Of a DNA stretch of 10,889 nt, positions 1 to 7,550 are shown one piece after another (position 1 is the stretch's first letter; every line of letters begins with the position of its first letter). Location: positions 1-10,889 of the forward strand of contig CALEOQ010000535.1 in assembly GCA_937910255.1 (NCBI GenBank), written 5' to 3'. The stretch comes from an uncultured Caulobacteraceae bacterium (lineage in GTDB: Bacteria > Pseudomonadota > Alphaproteobacteria > Caulobacterales > Caulobacteraceae). The translations under genes and the position numbers were made by a program. The notes under the pieces were generated by a model. The model was not told the DNA's origin. It saw nothing but the letters and a program-made list of their open reading frames with translations, and searched no databases.

Positions 1-72
1 CAGACTCTGGGTCGTCTGGCTCGCGTGCACATAAGCGTACGTCAGCATGTCTTTTGTGTTTATTTTTTTTTT
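1..72. other. Non-genomic read-through tail
   Basis: This stretch lies outside the flow-cell end of the adapter at 73-136. It ends in a run of ten T at 63-72 directly against the P7 sequence. On the opposite strand that reads as adapter followed by poly-A and then random-looking bases, the usual appearance of an Illumina read that has run off its template. Its composition is also far less GC-rich than the insert. I read it as sequencing noise with no biological content. Confidence 0.9.
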
Positions 73-136
73 CAAGCAGAAGACGGCATACGAGATTACG
101 ACGTGACTGGAGTTCAGACGTGTGCTCTTCCGATCT
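73..136 (+). other. Illumina P7 / index / TruSeq adapter (left end)
   Basis: Bases 73-96 match the P7 flow-cell oligo exactly. Bases 97-102 are a 6-nt index (TACGAC), and 103-136 match the TruSeq read-2 adapter ending in GCTCTTCCGATCT. Genomic sequence starts at 137. A GTG at 122 inside the adapter opens the reading frame of the following ATPase gene and adds the spurious N-terminus MLFRS. Confidence 0.98.
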
Positions 137-673
137 GACCAGCTCCGCCCCGACGCCGCTGAGGCCATCGCCGCCCTTCGTCATCAGGGCCTGACGGTGG
201 AAATCCTTTCCGGCGACCTGACCGGCCCCGTGGGGCGGGCCGCGGCCACCCTGGGGATCGGCGACTGGCGGGCCGGCCTGACGCCCGAGCAGAAGGCCGG
301 CGCCATCGATGATCTGATCGCCCAGGGCCGCACGGTGCTGATGGTCGGCGACGGGCTCAACGACACCGCCGCCCTGGCCCGGGCCCATGCGGCCATGGCG
401 CCGGGCACGGCCCTGGACGCCAGCCAGAACGCCGCCGATCTCGTGTTCTCCGGCGCGCGTCTCGGCGCGGTTCCGGACGCGATCCAGGTGGCGAGAGCCG
501 CGCGGCGCCGCGCCCTGGAGAACTTCGGCTTCTCGGCCCTCTACAATCTCGCCGCCGCGCCCATGGCCATGCTGGGCCTGGTCAATCCCCTGGTGGCGGC
601 CCTGGCCATGTCGGGCTCGTCGCTGATCGTCACGCTGAACGCCCTGCGGATGCACGGCGAGGGGCGCCGCTGA
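137..673 (+). CDS. ccoI: Copper-transporting P1B-type ATPase CcoI/FixI, 3' fragment
   Basis: These are the last 178 residues of a heavy-metal P-type ATPase; the 5' part is cut off by the contig end. The fragment holds the end of the phosphorylation domain: LSGD (residues 24-27 of the fragment), TPEQK (49-53) and the hinge motif GDGLNDTAAL (71-80). The last two membrane helices follow, with the P1B signatures YN (136-137) and MSGSS...N (158-168). The missing part, roughly 550 residues judged from usual FixI length, would carry the membrane CPC motif and the DKTGT aspartate. CcoI proteins supply copper for the CuB centre of cbb3-type cytochrome oxidase. The assignment to CcoI rather than CopA rests mainly on the following ccoS, whose ATG overlaps the TGA stop by one base. 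The true start is unknown because the upstream frame is adapter. Confidence 0.92.
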   Translation, partial: DQLRPDAAEAIAALRHQGLTVEILSGDLTGPVGRAAATLGIGDWRAGLTPEQKAGAIDDLIAQGRTVLMVGDGLNDTAALARAHAAMAPGTALDASQNAADLVFSGARLGAVPDAIQVARAARRRALENFGFSALYNLAAAPMAMLGLVNPLVAALAMSGSSLIVTLNALRMHGEGRR

Positions 674-828
674 TGGGCATCCTCCTGATCCTCGCGCCGA
701 TCTCGGTGCTGATCGGCCTTTCGGGCCTGGCGGCCTTCTGGTGGACCCTGCGCAGCGGCCAGTATGAGGACCCGGCCGGCGACGCTGCGCGCATCCTGAT
801 CGACGATTCCGACGACCTGATCAGCTGA
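673..828 (+). CDS. ccoS: cbb3-type cytochrome oxidase assembly protein CcoS/FixS
   Basis: A 51-residue protein starting at the ATG that overlaps the ccoI stop (TGATG). It has one N-terminal membrane helix (about residues 3-24), then the family signature of a hydrophobic GLAAFWW segment running into LRSGQYEDPAG (27-37) and an acidic tail ending DDSDDLIS. CcoS is a small inner-membrane factor needed to mature cbb3 oxidase; in other proteobacteria its loss leaves the oxidase lacking cofactors. The length is typical. The one-base overlap implies translational coupling with ccoI, as in the widespread ccoGHIS cluster, so ccoG, ccoH and ccoNOQP probably lie to the left, outside this window. The gene is short and easily missed by automated calling, but the identification is firm. 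Confidence 0.95.
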   Translation: MGILLILAPISVLIGLSGLAAFWWTLRSGQYEDPAGDAARILIDDSDDLIS

Positions 829-901
829 GCCCGGCCAGCCCCCCTGGACCTGAGCCCTCGGGGCCGCCATGGTCGCGCCTGTTGGATAACGAGGTTCGAA
901 C

Positions 902-2236
902 ATGCGCCAAGCCCTTATCGTCGTCGCCAGCGTGCTCGCCCTCGCCGGATGCTCGGCGGGTTCGGAGGAGCCCTTCGTCGGCTTCGGCGCCGATCCGAAC
1001 ATCCCTTCGCCTGAAAAGGATCTGTTGCCCCGGGTCAATCCGGCCAAGGCGGTGGGCTGGCCGGCAGGTGCGGCGCCGACGGCGCCTGAGGGCTTCGTCG
1101 TCACCCGGTTCGCCGGCGACCTCTCTCACCCCCGCTGGCTTCTGGTTCTGCCCAATGGCGATGTGCTGGTTTCGGAAGCCAGCTCCGAACCCAAGGACCC
1201 GGAGGGGCTGATGGATCGCATCGCCCAGCGGATCCAGGCCTATGCCGGCGCGCTGAAGCCCAGCCCCAACCGGATCATGCTGCTGCGCGACGCCGATGGC
1301 GACGGTCTGGCCGAAATGCGCGAGGTCTTTGCGTCCGGCCTCAACCGACCCCAGGGCATGGCTCTGGTGGGAGACACCCTCTACATCGCCAATACCGACG
1401 CCCTGGTCGCCACCCCCTATCGCGACGGCCAGCTGCGGATGGAGGGCATCCCACGCAAGGTCGTGGATCTGCCCGCCGGCCCCATCAACCACCATTGGGT
1501 CAAGAACGTCGTCGCCGCCCCTGATGGCCAGCGGCTGTTCGTGACCTCCGGCTCCAACTCCAACATCGCCGAGAACGGCATGGCGGCCGAGGAGAACCGG
1601 GCGGCGATCCTGGCCGTCGATCCCACAGCCGGTACGGTGAAACTCTATGCGTCGGGTCTGCGCAATCCCAATGGCATGGCCTATGAGCCCACCACGGGCG
1701 CGCTCTGGACCGCGGTCAATGAGCGCGACATGCTGGGCGACGATCTGGTCCCCGACTACATGACCCGGGTGCGGGAGGGCGGCTTCTACGGCTGGCCCTA
1801 TTCCTATTTCGGCGATCACGTAGACGAGCGGGTCGAGCCCCAGCGCCCGGACCTGGTGGACCGCGCCATCACGCCCGACTACGCCCTTGGCCCCCACACC
1901 GCGTCCCTGGGCCTGACCTTCTATACCGGCGAGGCCTTCCCCGAAGCCTATCGGGGCGGGGTGTTCGTCGGCCAGCACGGCTCATGGAACCGCAAGCCGC
2001 TGAGCGGCTATCGCGTGGTGTTCGTGCCCTTCGCCGGCGGCATGCCCCAAGGCGAGCCCCAGGCCTTCCTGACCGGCTTCCTCAATGGGCGCGGCCAGGC
2101 CATGGGGCGGCCAGTGGATGTGGCCGTCGACGGTCGCGGCGCCCTGCTGGTCACTGATGACGCCGGCGGCGCGGTCTGGCGGGTCGCGCCGGCCGCCGTA
2201 TCGCCTCAGGCGGCGGCGCCGGCCCCCGTGCGGTGA
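902..2236 (+). CDS. PQQ-dependent sugar (L-sorbosone) dehydrogenase family lipoprotein
   Basis: This 444-residue protein begins with a lipoprotein signal peptide: MRQ, a hydrophobic stretch and the lipobox LAGC with the lipidated cysteine at 17. It is therefore probably membrane-anchored, facing the periplasm. The rest looks like the six-bladed propeller of the soluble glucose/sorbosone dehydrogenase family: HPRWLLVLPNGDVLV (76-90), a calcium-site-like DADGDGLAE (130-138), INHHWVKN (195-202) holding the candidate catalytic histidine, SGSNSNI (216-222), GGFYGWPY (293-300), GQHGSWNRKP (357-366) and a closing blade LVTDDAGGAVWRV (416-428). Members oxidise sugars or aldehydes with PQQ and pass electrons to the respiratory chain; the substrate here cannot be read from sequence. 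A GAGG ribosome site (891-894) supports the ATG. The gene lies 73 nt after ccoS, so co-transcription is possible but unproven. Confidence 0.88.
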   Translation: MRQALIVVASVLALAGCSAGSEEPFVGFGADPNIPSPEKDLLPRVNPAKAVGWPAGAAPTAPEGFVVTRFAGDLSHPRWLLVLPNGDVLVSEASSEPKDPEGLMDRIAQRIQAYAGALKPSPNRIMLLRDADGDGLAEMREVFASGLNRPQGMALVGDTLYIANTDALVATPYRDGQLRMEGIPRKVVDLPAGPINHHWVKNVVAAPDGQRLFVTSGSNSNIAENGMAAEENRAAILAVDPTAGTVKLYASGLRNPNGMAYEPTTGALWTAVNERDMLGDDLVPDYMTRVREGGFYGWPYSYFGDHVDERVEPQRPDLVDRAITPDYALGPHTASLGLTFYTGEAFPEAYRGGVFVGQHGSWNRKPLSGYRVVFVPFAGGMPQGEPQAFLTGFLNGRGQAMGRPVDVAVDGRGALLVTDDAGGAVWRVAPAAVSPQAAAPAPVR

Positions 2237-2243
2237 CCGGCCG

Positions 2244-2282
2244 GATCTGGCGCGCGCTCTGGATACAGCGACGCACCAGATC
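2244..2282 (+). terminator. Candidate hairpin terminator after the sorbosone dehydrogenase gene
   Basis: GATCTGG (2244-2250) pairs with CCAGATC (2276-2282). Inside, GCG pairs with CGC (2252-2254/2272-2274) and CGCT with AGCG (2255-2258/2267-2270), leaving one mismatch, one bulge and an 8-nt loop. The hairpin starts 7 nt after the stop codon, and TTTC follows, which is a weak U-tract. The interval 2237-2317 is the meeting point of two convergent genes, where a terminator is expected. Confidence 0.4.
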
Positions 2283-2317
2283 TTTCAGCGGATTGGGGCT
2301 AGCCCTGCGACTGGGGC

Positions 2318-4870
2318 CTACTGGAACCGGTATGTGAGCCCCAGCCCCCACATTCGGGGCGCCCCGGCGATGAAGGTCGGCAGGCCCAGGGAGTCTCCGG
2401 TGTTGCCGGCGTCGATGATGTAGCTCTCGTCGGTCACATTGTTGACGAAGGCTTCCAGGGTGAGCGGCATGGCGTCCGGGGTCCAGGACGCCCGGATGTT
2501 CAGGGTCCCGTAGGCGTCCTGACGCTCGTCCTGCAGGTTGTCGGCCACGAAGACCGAGGGCGGCTGCTGGAAGGCCGGCAGATCGTTGTTGTCGTCGAAG
2601 AAGATTTCCGACTGCCAGACATAGGTCGGCCGCAGGCTGAACAGGCCGCCCATCAGGTCGAACTCCCAATTGGCGCCCAGGCTGGCCATGTGGTCCGGCG
2701 ACAGGCGGAAGCTGTTGTCGTCATAGGCGCCGCCGTCGAACCGGGCGTGGCTGTAGGCGTAGGTGCCATAGAGGGTCAGGCCCGGGGCGGCGGAGACCTC
2801 GGCCTGGCCTTCGAAACCATAGGCCTTGGCCTTGCCAGCGTTGGTGGTGACGAACAGGGTGCCCTGCTGCTCCACGGTCTGGAAGTTGTCGTAGTCGTAG
2901 TAATAGACCGAGCCGTCGAGGCGAACCCGGCCGCCCAGCTCGGCCTTGGCGCCGACCTCGTAGGAGTCGACGGTCTCGGCCTCGACCTGCGCGAAGCGCG
3001 TCGTGCCCTCAGGCGTGGCCGGACCGGCGGCCGACAGCACCTCGGGACGACGGCCCCGGGCGTAGGAGGCGTAGAGGTTGGCGTCGTCGCTCAGCGCGTA
3101 GCGGCCCACCAGGCGCCAGGTGAAGCCGTCGCTCTCCAGGTCCTGTTCGGTCAGCCCGCCATTGCCGGCGGTCGGCTGGAAGGTGAGCCCGAACAGCGGC
3201 AGCTGACTGGCCGGGATCTGCTGCACGAACGGTGAGGCGAGCGCGCCCAGGATGGCCTGGGCCTGACCGATGGCCTGGGGCGTGCCGGCTGCGGCGAGCT
3301 GGGCCGCGCCGATGGCGCCGCCGAGCACGCTGCGTCCGCCGACCACGCGGGAGGAAAAGCCGGTGGTCTTGTCGTCGCGGGTGTAGCGCAGGCCGGCCGA
3401 CAGCTCGAGCCGGTCGGTGACATCAAAGGTCACGTCGCCGAACACGTCATAGGAGGTCAGTTCGCTGGTGTTGGTCGCCTCCTCCACATGGTTGGAGCGG
3501 AGGTTGGACGCGATGGCGGCGGCCTGGGCGGGCGACAGCAGCACATTGCCGCCGCTCAGCTGGCCCACCAGCCCCTGGATCAGGGGACCGGTGAAGGCGG
3601 TGGCGCCGAACAGGGCGGCCGGAGCCGGCGTGGTGGACGGCAGGCCGGTGCCCGCCAAGCCGCCGTTGAGCTGCCCGGTCAGGACGGCCAGGCCCATGCG
3701 CTCGTCGAACTGCAGCGGCAGGCGCTGACGGCCGTCGTCGCGGAACACGCCGGCGCCCACAAAGCCGCGAACCCGACCGCCCTGGTCGAAGTTGATGCGG
3801 ACTTCCTGGCTGAACTGCTCGCCGATGGCGTCATTCAGGCCCGTCAGAATCGGCAGGGAAACGCCGTCGGGATCATAGACCTCCTCGGACTCGAAGCGGC
3901 GGGCCGCCGTGGTCGAGGTCAGGGTGACCGCGTCGCTGAGTTCGATGGTCGCCAGGCCGGTCACGCCCCAGACCGTGCGATCGACGCCCAGGGACATGCC
4001 GCCCTGGAAGTTGGCCGGCGCCGCCAGGGCTGCGGCGTCCCACGGATCGCGGGAGGCCAGGACCTGGCCCGTCGTCGGATCGGTCGGGGAAAAGCCGCCG
4101 GACTTGAAGGCCGTGCCGGCGGCCTTGTCTTCCTGGTAGTTGACGATGAAGTCGAAGTTCACCCGATCGGACGGGTTCAGGTTGAAGGCCAGGCGCCCGG
4201 CCACGGTGTCCACCGACTGGAAGTCTTCGCCGCCCAGGGCGTTCTCCACATAGCCGTCCCGCTGGCGGATGCGGCCCGAGAAGCGGATCGCCGCGGCGTC
4301 GGTCATGGGAATGTTCACCGCGCCCTCGGCCATGCGGTAGCCGTAGTCGCCGCCCTGGCCGGTCAGATAGCCCTCGAACACGCCCGGCTGCGCCTTGCGC
4401 TGGATGATGTTGACGCCGCCGATCAGGGCGCCGCGGCCAAACAGGGTCGACTGCGGCCCCTTGGCCACCTCCACCCGCTCCAGGTCGAACAGCTCCACAT
4501 AGGAGCCCTGGGCCTTGGAGATCGACACCCCGTCCTGGAACACCGAGACGCGGGCCTCGGCCGAGGCGTCGGTGGAGTCCGAGGTGATGCCGCGCATCAC
4601 GAAGCCGGGATTGTTGGGCGACTGGTCCTGGACCTCGAAGCCCGGCGTATAGGCCGACAGGTCGGCGAAGTCCTGGACGCCCAGGTCGTTCAGACGTTCG
4701 CCGCCGAACGCCGTCAGGGCCAGCGGCACGTCCAGGGACTGCTGCTCGCGCTTCTGGGCGGTGACAACGATCTCTTCGAGGAGGGTGGCGTCCTGGGCCT
4801 GGGCGGCGCTGGCCGCGCCCAGGGCGAACAGGCTCGCAGCGGCCAACAGCCGCGCGGTGGAATTGGTCAT
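2318..4870 (-). CDS. TonB-dependent outer-membrane receptor (850 aa)
   Basis: An outer-membrane active transporter energised by TonB-ExbB-ExbD. The ATG at 4870 is chosen over an in-frame start 49 codons upstream because it follows AGGGG at good spacing and opens a standard signal peptide, with probable cleavage after AQA (residues 23-25). A TonB-box-like EEIVVTAQK (32-40) leads into the plug: PLALTAFGGERL (49-60), VMRGITSDSTDASAEARVSV (91-110), VEVAKGPQSTLFGRG (133-147) and GGVNIIQRKA (151-160). The remainder alternates beta strands and loops and ends in TYRFQ, with the aromatic residue next to last. Two long Ala/Gly/Leu-rich inserts (about 392-459 and 509-572) enlarge presumed loops. The substrate is unknown; no siderophore-synthesis or sugar-transport genes are adjacent. 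A 203-nt gap, with a hairpin, separates it from the upstream receptor, so it probably has its own promoter. Confidence 0.93.
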   Translation of the reverse strand: MTNSTARLLAAASLFALGAASAAQAQDATLLEEIVVTAQKREQQSLDVPLALTAFGGERLNDLGVQDFADLSAYTPGFEVQDQSPNNPGFVMRGITSDSTDASAEARVSVFQDGVSISKAQGSYVELFDLERVEVAKGPQSTLFGRGALIGGVNIIQRKAQPGVFEGYLTGQGGDYGYRMAEGAVNIPMTDAAAIRFSGRIRQRDGYVENALGGEDFQSVDTVAGRLAFNLNPSDRVNFDFIVNYQEDKAAGTAFKSGGFSPTDPTTGQVLASRDPWDAAALAAPANFQGGMSLGVDRTVWGVTGLATIELSDAVTLTSTTAARRFESEEVYDPDGVSLPILTGLNDAIGEQFSQEVRINFDQGGRVRGFVGAGVFRDDGRQRLPLQFDERMGLAVLTGQLNGGLAGTGLPSTTPAPAALFGATAFTGPLIQGLVGQLSGGNVLLSPAQAAAIASNLRSNHVEEATNTSELTSYDVFGDVTFDVTDRLELSAGLRYTRDDKTTGFSSRVVGGRSVLGGAIGAAQLAAAGTPQAIGQAQAILGALASPFVQQIPASQLPLFGLTFQPTAGNGGLTEQDLESDGFTWRLVGRYALSDDANLYASYARGRRPEVLSAAGPATPEGTTRFAQVEAETVDSYEVGAKAELGGRVRLDGSVYYYDYDNFQTVEQQGTLFVTTNAGKAKAYGFEGQAEVSAAPGLTLYGTYAYSHARFDGGAYDDNSFRLSPDHMASLGANWEFDLMGGLFSLRPTYVWQSEIFFDDNNDLPAFQQPPSVFVADNLQDERQDAYGTLNIRASWTPDAMPLTLEAFVNNVTDESYIIDAGNTGDSLGLPTFIAGAPRMWGLGLTYRFQ

Positions 4871-5027
4871 GTCGATCCCCTGTGATCTTGAAGAACACGA
4901 GAGTCGCGATGGGAGGATCGCGCTCACTTCAGCGCCCTGCCTGGGTTCGGCGACAAATCCATGAAGGTTGGCCAGCCCGCGCGCCGCCCACCGCACAAGA
5001 CGGCGAATTGTGGCCAAGACGCCGCAA

Positions 5028-5067
5028 TCTGGAGCGTGCGGCGCCGCTTGGTCCAGCGCGCTCCAGA
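5028..5067 (-). terminator. Strong hairpin after the 676-aa receptor gene
   Basis: Bases 5028-5039 pair with 5056-5067 (12 pairs including one G-T, core CTGGAGCG/CGCTCCAG) around a 16-nt loop that itself contains GGCGCC. On the minus strand it begins 6 nt after the stop codon of the receptor gene ending at 5074. No T-run follows, so it may be a U-tract-poor terminator or an mRNA 3'-end stabiliser. It takes up a fifth of the 203-nt gap 4871-5073; the rest of the gap shows no gene and no promoter I can recognise beyond the AGGGG site of the 850-aa receptor. Confidence 0.45.
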
Positions 5068-5073
5068 CCGCCG

Positions 5074-7104
5074 TTAGCCGAAGGTCTTTCTCAGGCGAAC
5101 AAAGACCGCGCGGCCATATTCGAGGTCGCGCACATCGGTATAGGCCAGGCGGTCATCGGACCTGGGACCGATATAGACCTCGCGGATGCGCTGCACATTC
5201 CGCGCGCCGAGGTTCTGCACCTCCACCCTAAGGATGATGTCCCGGCGCGGCTTGTACTCGGCGAACGCCACCACCCAGATCCCGGCCTTTCGGGTCTCGA
5301 TCTCGCTCAGGCGGTAATAGCTCTCGCGATAGCCCCCGGTGGCGTCGATCCCCCAGTTGGCCTGCAGCCCCGGCAGGTCGTGGGTGAAGTGGGCCTCCCA
5401 CTCCACCGGGCGCAGGCCGGAAATCTCGCGGCTCCCGCCCAGCACCGGATCATCCACCTCCGAGCGCCGCCAGGTCCCCTGCCCCTTCAACTGCCCGCCG
5501 CGCAGGCCCAGGCGGTCCAGCGGCAGGGTGAGATTGAGGACCGCCTCGTCCTTGGTCCCATCCCCCAGATTGCCCGGAGCGTCGGCCACCGCCACGCCGC
5601 CGGCAAACAACGGCGCCCGGTCGATCACGTCGGTCAGGGCGGCGCGGCGCACGGTCGCCACCAGGACGGCCCCGCCATCAAAGCGCTGCTCGAAGGTCGC
5701 CTCGCCCACCCAGGCCTGCTGCGGGCTGAGGTCGGGATTACCGGCCAGGACCGCGCCGGTGCTGACCGCCGAGGACGCGGCGACGAAATCGTCGAAGTTC
5801 AGCTGGCCCACCTCGCGCTCCAGGCGGAGCCGCACCTGCCGGCCGCCGCCCGGCGACCAGGCCACCGCCAGCCGCGGCTTGGTGAAGTTCAGCGACTTCT
5901 CCAGCACCACGTCGCCTTCCGACGAGATGGAGGAGGTCTCCTGACGCAGGCCCGCCTCGACGCTCAGCCGCGGGTTGGCCCGCCAGGTGAGGGTGGCGAA
6001 GGCCTCTCCGCGGGTCTCCTCCACCTCGACATCAGCGGCCGGCAGGGGCACCACAGCGCCATTGAGGGTGAAGGCGGTCTGGCTCTCCAGCCGGTTCAGC
6101 GCGCCCTCCGCCCCGGCCTCGACGGTCAAGGCCGGGCTGATGGTGTGGCGCAGGGTGAGCCGGCCGACGGTCTCGGTGACGGCCTTGTCCAGGTCGAAAT
6201 CCCGGCGCAGCCCCGGCGCCTCGAAGTCGGCCAGGGTCTCGACCTCGTTCCACTGCTGAAAGGCGATGGCCTCCAGGGAGGTCTGCGCCCCGACTGGCCG
6301 AGCGTATCGCGCGCCCAGCTCCCGCTGCAGCCGGACACTGGTGTAATACTCATACTCCCGGCCCGCCGGGCTGATCCGGTCGGTGATCTCGCCGCTGGCC
6401 GGGGTGCGCATATAGGCGCCGTTGAGCCGCAGGCGACCGTCCGCCAGGGGCGTTTCGAAGGCCCCCGTGGTCCAGGCGCGCAGGCCGCCGGCGTCGGCGT
6501 CCACCAGCGAGGCGATCAGCACTTCGCCGCCCGGGCCAAACCGGGTGCGCGGGCCGTCGCCCAGGGCGTCGTCCGGGCCCTTGCCATAGACCAGGGAGGC
6601 TTCGAACCGCCGACCCCGCCACTCGGCCTGGCTTTCGGCCCGCAGGCTGGTCAGCACCCGGCCGTCATTGATGAAATGGGCCGAGGTCATCACCGCGCCG
6701 CGGACCCCGTCGGTGCGGTTGCGCACCACATTGGCGATCACCGAGCGGCCTTGCATGTCGATGCCTGGCGCACCGCCGCGGATCAGCTCGATCCGCGCCA
6801 CGGCCGCGGCCGGAATGCGCTTGAGCAGTTCGTCCAGGGCGTCGTTCTTGGAGACCGGCGGCTGGCCGTCGATCAGCACATTTCCGCCGGCCCCCGCCAG
6901 GCCGCGCACGGTCGCCCCCTTGTCGAAGGCGAAGCCCGGCAGGCGCAGGATCATGTCATAGGCGGTGTCGGGGGCCGCCTCGGCGAAATGACTGGGCGGA
7001 TAGGCGATCACCGCCCGCTCCGCCGCGGCCGGCGCAGCGACCACCTCTGGCGCAGGCTGAGCCGCCGTGGCGACCGCGCTTGCGGCCACGATTGTCAGGA
7101 TCAT
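5074..7104 (-). CDS. TonB-dependent receptor, GGNVLIDG-plug subtype (676 aa)
   Basis: A smaller outer-membrane receptor with a short signal sequence (MILTIVAASAVATAAQ) and a plug carrying TAYDMILRLPGFAF (47-60), VRGLAGAGGNVLIDGQPP (66-83), LKRIPAAAVARIELIRGGAP (94-113) and GIDMQGRSVIANVV (114-127). The barrel ends in FVRLRKTFG, with phenylalanine next to last. No standard E-I-V-V-T TonB box is visible; AVIAYPPSHF (31-40) sits where it would be expected. The ATG is preceded by GGGGAGGGG about 9 nt upstream. From general knowledge, this plug wording recurs in Caulobacterales and sphingomonad receptors of unknown ligand. It is transcribed in the same direction as the other receptor but is not closely similar to it, so this is not a recent tandem duplication. 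The ligand is unknown. Confidence 0.92.
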   Translation of the reverse strand: MILTIVAASAVATAAQPAPEVVAAPAAAERAVIAYPPSHFAEAAPDTAYDMILRLPGFAFDKGATVRGLAGAGGNVLIDGQPPVSKNDALDELLKRIPAAAVARIELIRGGAPGIDMQGRSVIANVVRNRTDGVRGAVMTSAHFINDGRVLTSLRAESQAEWRGRRFEASLVYGKGPDDALGDGPRTRFGPGGEVLIASLVDADAGGLRAWTTGAFETPLADGRLRLNGAYMRTPASGEITDRISPAGREYEYYTSVRLQRELGARYARPVGAQTSLEAIAFQQWNEVETLADFEAPGLRRDFDLDKAVTETVGRLTLRHTISPALTVEAGAEGALNRLESQTAFTLNGAVVPLPAADVEVEETRGEAFATLTWRANPRLSVEAGLRQETSSISSEGDVVLEKSLNFTKPRLAVAWSPGGGRQVRLRLEREVGQLNFDDFVAASSAVSTGAVLAGNPDLSPQQAWVGEATFEQRFDGGAVLVATVRRAALTDVIDRAPLFAGGVAVADAPGNLGDGTKDEAVLNLTLPLDRLGLRGGQLKGQGTWRRSEVDDPVLGGSREISGLRPVEWEAHFTHDLPGLQANWGIDATGGYRESYYRLSEIETRKAGIWVVAFAEYKPRRDIILRVEVQNLGARNVQRIREVYIGPRSDDRLAYTDVRDLEYGRAVFVRLRKTFG

Positions 7105-7122
7105 GTCCTGTCCCCTCCCCGG

Positions 7123-7146
7123 GCTGTCTTATTGTTTTTTGACAGC
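7123..7146. promoter_or_regulatory. Inverted repeat GCTGTC-N12-GACAGC upstream of the 676-aa receptor
   Basis: Two perfect 6-bp arms (7123-7128 and 7141-7146) flank an AT-rich 12-bp spacer that stands out in this GC-rich DNA. The repeat lies 18 nt before the receptor ATG, just upstream of its ribosome site. The two-turn-like spacing would suit a dimeric repressor, or it may form a hairpin in the leader RNA. No known operator is recognised. Confidence 0.35.
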
Positions 7147-7154
7147 TTGGCCGG

Positions 7155-7182
7155 AATCTAGGGGCGGGACCAGCGCGTTCAG
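7155..7182 (-). promoter_or_regulatory. Weak candidate sigma-70-like promoter for the 676-aa receptor
   Basis: On the minus strand CTGAACG (7182-7176), a 13-nt spacer and CCTAGATT (7162-7155) partly resemble the Caulobacter housekeeping consensus TTGACGS-N10-14-GCTANAWC, with about 4/7 and 6/8 matches. The predicted start near 7147 would place the inverted repeat 7123-7146 at the beginning of the transcript. Evidence is motif similarity only. Confidence 0.22.
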
Positions 7183-7183
7183 T

Positions 7184-7197
7184 TGGCGGGGCCGCCA
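7184..7197 (-). terminator. Short GC hairpin after the 85-aa gene
   Basis: TGGCGG (7184-7189) and CCGCCA (7192-7197) form a tight hairpin 5 nt downstream of the stop codon of the small gene on the minus strand. There is no T-run and the loop is very small, so termination is only suggested by its position. Confidence 0.25.
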
Positions 7198-7202
7198 GAG
7201 GC

Positions 7203-7460
7203 CTAGGTCTCGATTTCGAAATAGGCGCGTTCGCCGCCCTCGGTGTGGGCGACCATCAGGATGCGGATGTCGGAGCCTTCGGCCAGCTTCAGGGTCAGGC
7301 GACCATGGCGGAAGGCGTCGCGCATGAGGTCAGGGGAGCCGATCAGCTCGCCCTTGCCGATCTTCATCTTCTCGTCGCTGCGGATCTCATAGCCCACCTT
7401 CTCGATCACGCCGGCGTACATCACCAAACCATCGTCGACGGTCGTTCGGGAAAGCTTCAT
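7203..7460 (-). CDS. Uncharacterised 85-aa protein
   Basis: I do not recognise this family. Starting at the ATG at 7460, the 85-residue product begins MKLSRTTVDDGLVMYAG and ends AHTEGGERAYFEIET. It has no signal peptide, membrane helix, cysteine or repeat. Alternating hydrophobic residues (LTLKLAEGSDIRILMVAHTE, 56-75, and AYFEIET at the end) suggest a small mostly-beta cytoplasmic fold. The start is preceded by GGAG about 11 nt upstream. An in-frame ATG at 7505 would add MANFSPAAATGVPAP but has no ribosome site and a low-complexity N-terminus, so I prefer the shorter form. It lies between the thiolase and the 676-aa receptor, with gaps of 163 and 98 nt, so the context gives no firm role. The coding call rests on length, codon use consistent with its neighbours and hairpins on both sides. 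Confidence 0.7.
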   Translation of the reverse strand: MKLSRTTVDDGLVMYAGVIEKVGYEIRSDEKMKIGKGELIGSPDLMRDAFRHGRLTLKLAEGSDIRILMVAHTEGGERAYFEIET

Positions 7461-7550
7461 GGGCGCTGGAACTCCGGTTGCCGCGGCCGGCGAAAAATTT
7501 GCCATCGCGGCCTAGGGAACGCGCGGGCGACGCCGACGTTCCGCTGGATT

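Noticed and set aside
122..136. GTG start giving MLFRS at the N-terminus of the ATPase
   Set aside because: These codons are adapter; the gene is a 5'-truncated fragment from 137.
821..1978. Minus-strand frame of 385 codons opposite the dehydrogenase gene
   Set aside because: The product is low-complexity and the plus-strand frame has a signal peptide and family motifs.
2296..2305. Perfect palindrome GGGCTAGCCC between the convergent genes
   Set aside because: It has no loop for a hairpin and no repeat elsewhere in the window, so it is likely chance.
3488..4885. Long plus-strand open frame (465 codons) opposite the 850-aa receptor, and a 759-codon one opposite the 676-aa receptor
   Set aside because: Both are antisense shadows typical of high-GC DNA; their products are His/Arg/Gly-rich with no domain, while the minus-strand frames encode clear receptors.
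2318..7104. Tandem duplication of receptor genes
   Set aside because: The two receptors differ in length, plug motifs and signal peptide; they share only the superfamily.
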